In this document: in pieces, positions 1 to 4,567 of the stretch
How positions within the stretch are numbered: position 1 is the stretch's first letter
Layout: each line of letters starts with the position of its first letter
Position numbers and translations under genes: made by a program
Assembly (NCBI GenBank): GCA_946626905.1
Contig: CAMOVA010000040.1
Coordinates: forward strand, 1 to 5,670
DNA length: 5,670 nt
DNA from: an uncultured Bacillota bacterium
GTDB lineage: Bacteria; Bacillota_I; Bacilli_A; RF39; UBA660
Direction of reading: 5' to 3'
Notes under the pieces: model-generated
Told to the model about the DNA's origin: nothing
Seen by the model: only the letters and a program-made list of their open reading frames with translations
Databases searched by the model: none

Positions 1-51
1 TATTTATTCAATTATTTTAATATTTATTATACATAAAGCATAGTATTAATC

Positions 52-57
52 GGAGGG
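52..57 (+). promoter_or_regulatory. Shine-Dalgarno site of the DUF368/PopT gene
   Basis: GGAGGG lies only 3 to 4 bases before the ATG at 61. It is a strong match to the anti-Shine-Dalgarno sequence but closer than at the other genes here, which have 5 to 7 bases after a GGTG core. The next in-frame ATG, at 79, has no ribosome binding site, so 61 is kept as the start. Confidence 0.7.
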
Positions 58-60
58 ACT

Positions 61-864
61 ATGATTGAAATTAATTTAATGATAAAGGGATTTGTAATAG
101 GGTTAGCAAAAATATTCCCAGGAATAAGCGGTAGTTTAATTGCGTTAAACTTAGGATTATATGAAAAAGGAATTAATGCAATATCAAACTTTTTCAAAAA
201 TAAAAGAAAGAATATAAGGTTTTTATTTAACGTCGGTATTGGTGTAATAGTTGGTACTATATTTGGCGGTAAATGTATTTTATTTTTGTTAGAAAAAAAC
301 TATTTTTTAGCAATGTCCTGCTTTTTAGGATTACTTATAGGTTCTAATATTTCAACAGTTATGTATAAACGTAAAAATAATGTACTCATGATTATAGTTT
401 TTTTAATATCACTAAGTACATTTTTTATAAAAACAGACAATAACTTTGTGTATTCTAATACATTTGGAAATAATTTTTATACATTTATATTGGGTATTAT
501 TGATGCTTTAAGTACAATTGTGCCTTGCCTTAGTGGATCAGCAATGTTTATGTTGCTAGGTTCATATGAATTTGTTATTAATATCTTTTCTAATTTTTAT
601 CATTTAAATTATATAATTCCAAGTATATTTTTCTTTTTAGGGTTATCTTTTGGAATAATTATTATATCAAAATTAATAAGTAATATTCTAGAAACAAAAA
701 AAGAATTATTTACTTCTATTGTATCGGGCTTGTTTTTGTCATCTATTATTTATATATTGTTAGAAACTATAAAAAGATGTAGTGGATTTTCTAATTTTCT
801 TATTGGATTAATTATCTTTATAAATTCTTTTGTTATTTCATTAGTATTTAGTCATGATTTTTAA
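61..864 (+). CDS. popT: DUF368 family membrane protein, probable undecaprenyl phosphate translocase (PopT-like)
   Basis: This is a 267-residue polytopic membrane protein of the DUF368 family. Members (PopT) have been implicated in returning undecaprenyl phosphate, the lipid carrier for peptidoglycan and other wall polymers, across the cytoplasmic membrane. The family hallmark is visible twice: PGISGS at residues 20-25 followed by LGLYE, and PCLSGS at 155-160 followed by LGSYE. This shows the internal duplication expected of a transporter with paired re-entrant elements. Hydrophobic segments fall near residues 53-78, 82-100, 107-123, 138-152, 186-208, 216-236 and 244-263, and the length is normal for the family. 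The second motif has Cys156 where I would expect glycine. The small gene at 897 follows after 32 bases and is probably co-transcribed. Family assignment is confident; the substrate is inferred from the family and not shown here. Confidence 0.9.
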   Translation: MIEINLMIKGFVIGLAKIFPGISGSLIALNLGLYEKGINAISNFFKNKRKNIRFLFNVGIGVIVGTIFGGKCILFLLEKNYFLAMSCFLGLLIGSNISTVMYKRKNNVLMIIVFLISLSTFFIKTDNNFVYSNTFGNNFYTFILGIIDALSTIVPCLSGSAMFMLLGSYEFVINIFSNFYHLNYIIPSIFFFLGLSFGIIIISKLISNILETKKELFTSIVSGLFLSSIIYILLETIKRCSGFSNFLIGLIIFINSFVISLVFSHDF

Positions 865-884
865 ACTTAATTATATAATATAAT

Positions 885-890
885 GAGGTG
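885..890 (+). promoter_or_regulatory. Shine-Dalgarno site that fixes the start at 897
   Basis: GAGGTG is followed by six bases and then ATG at 897. A GTG at 888 is in frame and would add three residues, but it lies inside this ribosome binding site, so the ATG is the better start. Confidence 0.75.
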
Positions 891-896
891 GATGTA

Positions 897-1199
897 ATGA
901 AAGATTTACCAAAGGTATTTGCAAGCCCTATAAACAAACATCTTAATAATAATGATGAAGTATCAAAATCAACAAATGCTTATAAAGAACAAGTTATTGA
1001 TATTTCTAAGAAAATAAATGATATATTTTCATCATATAGTTATGTTTATAAGGCAGATGTTATTATAACAACAAATGAAGGCGAAACAAGAGAGAAGGTA
1101 ATTGCTAAAAAAGATAATTATTTAATTACTATAGATAATAAGAAAATAGATATAGGAACTATAAAAGATATAGAAATGGTAAATAAAAAAACTTCATAA
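897..1199 (+). CDS. Small conserved-looking protein of unknown function
   Basis: This encodes 100 residues starting with MKDLPKVFASPINK. I do not recognise the family with certainty. There is no signal peptide, membrane segment or cysteine, so a soluble cytoplasmic protein is likely. The N-terminal stretch (residues 3-15, rich in Pro, Asn and Lys) looks like a short linear motif. Residues 28-50 can form an amphipathic helix. Residues 52-95 alternate short beta-prone segments with turns (ADVIITT, GETREKVIA, YLITIDN, IDIGTIKDIEM), a pattern compatible with a small beta-barrel; this is inference only. It lies 32 bases after the DUF368 gene with no terminator between them, so the two are probably one operon. 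Its TAA stop sits inside the terminator hairpin shared with the convergent coat gene. The ribosome binding site and AT-biased codon use like its neighbours support a real gene. Confidence 0.8.
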   Translation: MKDLPKVFASPINKHLNNNDEVSKSTNAYKEQVIDISKKINDIFSSYSYVYKADVIITTNEGETREKVIAKKDNYLITIDNKKIDIGTIKDIEMVNKKTS

Positions 1200-1212
1200 A
1201 ATGAAGTTTTTT
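1186..1212. terminator. Bidirectional intrinsic terminator between convergent genes
   Basis: A perfect 12-bp inverted repeat (1186-1197 with 1201-1212) encloses a 3-base AAA loop. The core ACTTCAT/ATGAAGT is flanked by A and T runs, so either strand reads as a hairpin with a run of six U. Both flanking stop codons lie in it or touch it: TAA at 1197-1199 on the plus strand, and the coat gene's TAA (1213-1211) on the minus strand. Confidence 0.85.
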
Positions 1213-1636
1213 ATATGCATTCTACATAAGTATCATTTAAACATCTAAGTAAGCAGCAACAATTTAGATTCATTGTGAAAAATGAATTAGTAGCAACATA
1301 AGGAATAGTTGCTACTTCAGTTTCATCTGTATTAGGTGTTAATACTCTAAAAGTAGCGCAACATCCATCAATTTTTTCTACTCTAAATATTGTAGAAGTA
1401 GTTTCTTCTTCTGGGTCTTTACTAATTGGCATTGCTAATGGAGTACCATTACCAGCACATGTATACAACATTATAGGTCTAGTATTAGCTTGTAAAGAAT
1501 TTACAGAAGTACCTAAAAATTTTCTATCACATGTATCTAAACATGAGTCACCACAACAACTAGCGTTTTGTTGTAATACACTAATGACAGTTAATATTTC
1601 TGCAATACATTCGCATCCGTTGTTTTCGTTACACAT
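1211..1636 (-). CDS. cotZ: CotY/CotZ-family spore coat (crust) protein
   Basis: This is a 141-residue cysteine-rich protein, with 15 Cys (about 11%). By recall it matches Bacillus CotY/CotZ in order and spacing: an N-terminal CxC followed by a helix (C8, C10, then IAEIL), a Cys cluster (C27, C28, C32, C36), the block IFRVEKIDGCCATFRVLTP (83-101), where CotZ has a very similar FFRVEKLYDCCATLSILRP, and a C-terminal FTMNLNCCCLLRCL. CotY, CotZ and ExsY build disulfide-linked sheets on the outer surface of endospores and act in the mother cell. The start is placed at the ATG at 1636 because a strong GGGGTGG lies six bases before it. An in-frame TTG at 1663 would add nine residues, but these would run through that site. 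CotY and CotZ cannot be told apart from this sequence. It probably has its own promoter, since a terminator precedes it. Confidence 0.88.
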   Translation of the reverse strand: MCNENNGCECIAEILTVISVLQQNASCCGDSCLDTCDRKFLGTSVNSLQANTRPIMLYTCAGNGTPLAMPISKDPEEETTSTIFRVEKIDGCCATFRVLTPNTDETEVATIPYVATNSFFTMNLNCCCLLRCLNDTYVECI

Positions 1637-1641
1637 ATAAT

Positions 1642-1648
1642 CCACCCC
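1642..1648 (-). promoter_or_regulatory. Shine-Dalgarno site of the coat gene
   Basis: On the minus strand this reads GGGGTGG, with its GGTG core six bases before the ATG at 1636. It decides the start in favour of that ATG over the upstream in-frame TTG. Confidence 0.75.
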
Positions 1649-1665
1649 TTCTTTTCTTTTCAATA

Positions 1666-1692
1666 TAACATATTCTAAGAAAATAAAAAGGT
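1666..1692 (-). promoter_or_regulatory. Candidate sigma-K-type promoter of the coat gene
   Basis: Read on the minus strand, AC (1692-1691) is followed by exactly 16 bases and then AATATGTTA (1674-1666). The Bacillus sigma-K consensus is AC, 16 bases, CATAnnnTA, so only the leading C of the -10 differs. Transcription would begin near 1659, leaving a leader of about 22 bases that contains the ribosome binding site. The -35 part overlaps the terminator of the upstream gene. The motif is short and the region AT-rich, so chance is possible. The spacing and the coat gene behind it are what make it credible. Confidence 0.45.
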
Positions 1693-1706
1693 GTAAGTAA
1701 ACACCT
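1681..1706 (-). terminator. Intrinsic terminator of the CmpB-like membrane protein gene
   Basis: On the minus strand AGGTGT (1706-1701), a six-base loop and ACACCT (1694-1689) form a stem, followed by TTTTTATTT. It begins 3 bases after the stop codon at 1710. It separates this gene from the coat gene downstream. Confidence 0.8.
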
Positions 1707-1709
1707 AGA

Positions 1710-2369
1710 TTATTTAAATATATTCATGATATTAACATTAGGGAAAGCTTTTGAAATACGTTTTAATTTTTTAGAATCTTCTATTAATATTTCTCTGGCT
1801 TTATCAGTCATTTCTTCAGTATAGTCTTTTTTTAGATTTTGTTTAAAACAAACCATTTTCTTGATTTTAAGCATTGTTTTAACTGAAACTATACAATCAA
1901 TAACGAAAGTTATAAATATCAATGGGATTGCAACATTAAATATATTGTTAGGGATATTATCTATAAAGTCTGCAATCATAGGATTAACGTTATTTATTAA
2001 TAAGATACACATTAGTCCAAATATTAAACTGTTTATAAGACAAACTCTTCCATCTATATTTAATTTATAATTACTGTAATCCCACCAACGTACCTTAAAT
2101 ATTTTTTCTAGTGAAAAGCTAGTTAAATATTCTAAAGTAGAAGCAATAAATGTTCCACAAGTAAATAGTGTTATTGGTTCTGATTTATAGCCTTTTAAAA
2201 GAGCTATCATTGAAACAGCCGCAAGTCCATATATTGGACAATATGGCCCAACTAGAAAACCTCTATTAGCTATTTTTCTTTCTTTAATACTTACATAAGA
2301 TGTTTCGACAATCCATCCTATGATTGAATAAATATAAAATGATAAAAATAAAATTAAAAAAGCTTTCAT
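1710..2369 (-). CDS. CmpB-like polytopic membrane protein (putative ABC transporter permease family)
   Basis: This is a 219-residue integral membrane protein of the family that Pfam calls ABC_trans_CmpB (putative ABC transporter type IV), common in Firmicutes and functionally uncharacterised. Signature blocks are all present: GWIVE at residues 18-22, RGFLVGPYCPIYG at 36-48, LEYLTS at 79-84, WWDYS at 95-99 and GRVC at 107-110. Hydrophobic segments lie near residues 3-20, 44-59, 66-84, 111-127 and 143-165. A charged, lysine-rich cytoplasmic tail follows (about 168-219). No ATPase gene is nearby, so the transporter label rests only on the family name. The ATG at 2369 is preceded in frame by TGA and cannot be extended. 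The ribosome binding site is weak (AGGT, eight bases before the ATG). It is transcribed divergently from ligA. Confidence 0.85.
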   Translation of the reverse strand: MKAFLILFLSFYIYSIIGWIVETSYVSIKERKIANRGFLVGPYCPIYGLAAVSMIALLKGYKSEPITLFTCGTFIASTLEYLTSFSLEKIFKVRWWDYSNYKLNIDGRVCLINSLIFGLMCILLINNVNPMIADFIDNIPNNIFNVAIPLIFITFVIDCIVSVKTMLKIKKMVCFKQNLKKDYTEEMTDKAREILIEDSKKLKRISKAFPNVNIMNIFK

Positions 2370-2401
2370 ATTTCACAACCTATCCTCAATAATTGTATCA
2401 T

Positions 2402-2430
2402 ATTATAAGAATAAATACAAAAAATCTTAA
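2402..2430 (-). promoter_or_regulatory. Sigma-A-type promoter of the CmpB-like gene
   Basis: On the minus strand TTAAGA (2430-2425) lies 17 bases before a perfect TATAAT (2407-2402). Transcription would start near 2395, giving a leader of about 26 bases. The four-of-six -35, ideal spacing and exact -10 make it a good candidate, though AT-rich DNA gives many such matches. Confidence 0.6.
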
Positions 2431-2444
2431 AAATATTGTATAAT
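2416..2444 (+). promoter_or_regulatory. Candidate promoter of ligA (strong -10, weak -35)
   Basis: A perfect TATAAT lies at 2439-2444. The sequence 17 bases upstream (TACAAA, 2416-2421) matches the -35 consensus at only three positions, and there is no TGn extension. Transcription would begin near 2451, leaving a leader of about 53 bases before the ATG at 2504. Confidence 0.5.
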
Positions 2445-2493
2445 ATTAATAGATACAATTTAAAGTATGCTTTTTAAAATTTAATATGAATGT

Positions 2494-2498
2494 AGGTG
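2494..2498 (+). promoter_or_regulatory. Shine-Dalgarno site that decides the ligA start
   Basis: AGGTG is followed by five bases and the ATG at 2504. The ATG at 2501 is only two bases away, and the ATG at 2486 lies upstream of the site, so 2504 is preferred. Confidence 0.7.
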
Positions 2499-2503
2499 TG
2501 ATG

Positions 2504-4480
2504 ATGATAGAAAAAAGAATGGATGAATTAATTGAAATAATAAACAAAGCTAGTATAGAATATTATACAAATGATAATCCAACAATAACAGATCAAGAAT
2601 ATGATGATTATTATCATGAATTAGAAAAACTAGAAAATGAATATCCAGAATTAGTAAGAGAAGATTCACCTACTAAAAGAGTTGGTGGGAGAGTAATAGA
2701 TGAGTTTACTAAAGTAGAACATAAAGTTCCAATGATGTCTTTAGGAGATATTTTTAGTGAAGAAGAAGTAATAGAATTTGATAAAAGAATTAAGAAGACT
2801 ATTAAAAATCCTACTTATGTATGTGAACTTAAAATAGACGGTTTATCGGTTTCTTTAATATATGAAAATGGTAAATTAGTACGTGGTGCGACTCGTGGGA
2901 ATGGAACTGTAGGTGAAGATATTACTCATAATGTTCTTACAATAAAATCAATACCAATGACTATTAGTAAAAAAATAGATATAGAAGTTCGTGGAGAAAT
3001 CTATATGCCTAAAAAATCATTTGATAAATTAAATGAAGAAAGAGAAAAAAATGGTCAAAACTTATTTGCTAATCCTCGTAATGCTGCAGCTGGATCAGTT
3101 AGGCAATTAGATTCTAAAGTAGCTGCTAAAAGAAATTTGTCAACATTTATTTATCATTTACCAGAACCAGAAAAATTCAATATTAAAAATCATTCTGATG
3201 CATTAGAATTTATGAAAGAACTAGGTTTTGTAGTTAATTCAAATATCAAAGTATGCCAAAATATAAAAGAAGTAATCGATTATATTAATGAGTGGACTAC
3301 AAGTAGAAGTTCATTGCCTTATGAAATAGATGGTATAGTTATTAAAGTTAATAACTTAGATGAACAAAAAGAACTAGGTTATACTTCAAGAACACCTAAA
3401 TGGGCAATCGCATATAAATTTCCAGCTGAAGAAGTATTAACTAAATTAAAGGATATTGAGTTTTGTGTAGGACGTACAGGAAAAATTACTCCACGTGCTG
3501 ATTTAGATCCAGTACACTTAGCGGGTTCAGTTATTAGAAGTGTTACACTACACAATGAAGATTATATAAAAGAAAAAGATATTATGATTAATGATACTAT
3601 TGTACTTCATAAAGCGGGAGATGTTATACCAGAAGTAGTTAGAGTAGAAAAATCAAGAAGAACTGGTAATGAAATTCCATTTAAGATGATTGATAATTGT
3701 CCAATATGTGGAACTAAATTAATAAAAAAAGAAAAAGAAGCTAATTATTTTTGTCCTAATGAATACTGTGATGCTAGAAATATAGAAGGTTTAATTCATT
3801 TCTCATCAAGACCTACAATGAATATTGAAGGGTTTGGAGAAAATATAGTAGAAGACTTTTATAATATGGGTTATTTAAAAAGAGTACCTGATTATTACAA
3901 ACTATATAAGAAAAAACAAGAACTAAAAGAGTTAGAAGGATTTGGAGAAAAAAGTATAAATAATTTACTTGATAATATAGAAAAGAGTAAGTCTAATTCT
4001 TTAGAATTCTTACTATTTGCTTTAGGTATTAGATATATAGGTAAAAAAACAGCTAAAATACTCGCAAGTAATTATCAAAATATTGATAATCTAATGAATG
4101 CCAGCTATGAAGAATTAGTTCAAATAAAAGATATAGGAGATGTTATTGCTGATTCTGTTTATAAATTCTTTAAAGAAGAATCTAATATTAAAATAATTAA
4201 TGAATTAAAAGAATTAGGCCTTAACATGAATTATCTTGGTACATTAAAAAAAGATGATAAATTTAATGATAAAACGTTTGTTTTAACAGGAACATTATCA
4301 AAACTTACTAGAGATGAGGCAACAACAGAAATAGAAAATAGAGGTGGTAAAGTAACAAGTAGCGTTACTAAAAAAACAGATGTTGTTATAGTAGGCGAAA
4401 ATCCTGGTAGTAAATACACAAAGGCACAAGAATTAAATATTCCAATTTGGAGTGAAGAACAATTATTAAGCAATTTATAA
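2504..4480 (+). CDS. ligA: NAD-dependent DNA ligase LigA
   Basis: This encodes 658 residues from the ATG at 2504, a normal length for LigA. It seals 3'-OH/5'-phosphate nicks in duplex DNA using NAD+, joining Okazaki fragments and finishing repair. Domains appear in standard order. The NAD-binding Ia domain is N-terminal (about 1-60), with the YY and DQEYD region near 20-34. The adenylation domain carries the catalytic lysine in KIDG (K110-G113), then RGATRGNG, EVRGE (161-165), NPRNAAAGSVRQLD (191-204) and EIDGIVIKV (274-282). The OB fold (about 310-390) includes VGRTGKITPRADLDPV. The four-cysteine zinc finger uses C399, C402, C417 and C422. Helix-hairpin-helix repeats run from about 440 to 575 and include LEGFGEKS and LGIRYIGKKTA. 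The BRCT domain (about 585-658) has the GG and IW signatures. All key residues are intact. The pcrA and gatC neighbours common in Bacilli are absent from this window. Confidence 0.98.
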   Translation: MIEKRMDELIEIINKASIEYYTNDNPTITDQEYDDYYHELEKLENEYPELVREDSPTKRVGGRVIDEFTKVEHKVPMMSLGDIFSEEEVIEFDKRIKKTIKNPTYVCELKIDGLSVSLIYENGKLVRGATRGNGTVGEDITHNVLTIKSIPMTISKKIDIEVRGEIYMPKKSFDKLNEEREKNGQNLFANPRNAAAGSVRQLDSKVAAKRNLSTFIYHLPEPEKFNIKNHSDALEFMKELGFVVNSNIKVCQNIKEVIDYINEWTTSRSSLPYEIDGIVIKVNNLDEQKELGYTSRTPKWAIAYKFPAEEVLTKLKDIEFCVGRTGKITPRADLDPVHLAGSVIRSVTLHNEDYIKEKDIMINDTIVLHKAGDVIPEVVRVEKSRRTGNEIPFKMIDNCPICGTKLIKKEKEANYFCPNEYCDARNIEGLIHFSSRPTMNIEGFGENIVEDFYNMGYLKRVPDYYKLYKKKQELKELEGFGEKSINNLLDNIEKSKSNSLEFLLFALGIRYIGKKTAKILASNYQNIDNLMNASYEELVQIKDIGDVIADSVYKFFKEESNIKIINELKELGLNMNYLGTLKKDDKFNDKTFVLTGTLSKLTRDEATTEIENRGGKVTSSVTKKTDVVIVGENPGSKYTKAQELNIPIWSEEQLLSNL

Positions 4481-4492
4481 TTGTTCTTTTTT
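4455..4492 (+). terminator. Intrinsic terminator of ligA, overlapping its stop codon
   Basis: A perfect 12-bp stem (4455-4466 with 4477-4488, core GAACAATTAT/ATAATTGTTC) encloses a ten-base loop and ends in a run of six T (4487-4492). The ligA TAA (4478-4480) lies in the 3' arm, and the last ligA codons form the 5' arm and loop. Confidence 0.85.
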
Positions 4493-4521
4493 AATATATT
4501 TGCGTTAAAGTAACAAAAACC

Positions 4522-4549
4522 TTGAAATTTGCTAAAAATGTGGTAAAAT
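4522..4549 (+). promoter_or_regulatory. Sigma-A-type promoter with extended -10 for the coiled-coil gene
   Basis: TTGAAA (4522-4527) is followed by 16 bases and TAAAAT (4544-4549). TG at 4541-4542 gives an extended -10. Transcription would begin about 4555-4557, only some 12 bases before the ATG, so the leader is unusually short and starts at the ribosome binding site (AGGTG, 4556-4560, seven bases before the start). Confidence 0.7.
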
Positions 4550-4567
4550 GATAATAGGTGATTATAG

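Larger units (their letters stand above)
2391..2460. repeat. Repeated ATTGTAT/ATACAAT motif in the divergent promoter region
   Basis: AATTGTATC at 2391-2399 is repeated in inverted orientation as GATACAATT at 2452-2460. A third copy of the core, ATTGTAT, lies at 2435-2441 and overlaps the ligA -10. The outer copies lie close to the two predicted transcription starts. This could be an operator, or chance in AT-rich DNA. No regulator gene is in view. Confidence 0.3.

Noticed and set aside
20..46. A sigma-E-like pattern (ATA, 16 bases, CATAGTAT) upstream of the DUF368 gene.
   Set aside because: The transcript would start at about 53, inside the ribosome binding site at 52-57, and ATA is very common in this AT-rich leader.
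874..884. Two overlapping TATAAT boxes before the small gene at 897.
   Set aside because: No acceptable -35 lies at the right distance, and the start point would fall in or after the ribosome binding site. Co-transcription with the upstream gene is simpler.
1861..2070. A 69-codon open frame on the plus strand.
   Set aside because: It lies entirely antisense to the CmpB-like gene, whose family motifs are clear, and it has no ribosome binding site or recognisable domain.
2459..2481. A possible hairpin in the ligA leader (AAAG/CTTT with imperfect AT flanks).
   Set aside because: Only about four contiguous pairs form before bulges, which is too weak to call a riboswitch or attenuator.
4231..4473. 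An 80-codon open frame on the minus strand.
   Set aside because: It is antisense to the ligA BRCT domain and its composition simply mirrors that conserved coding sequence.
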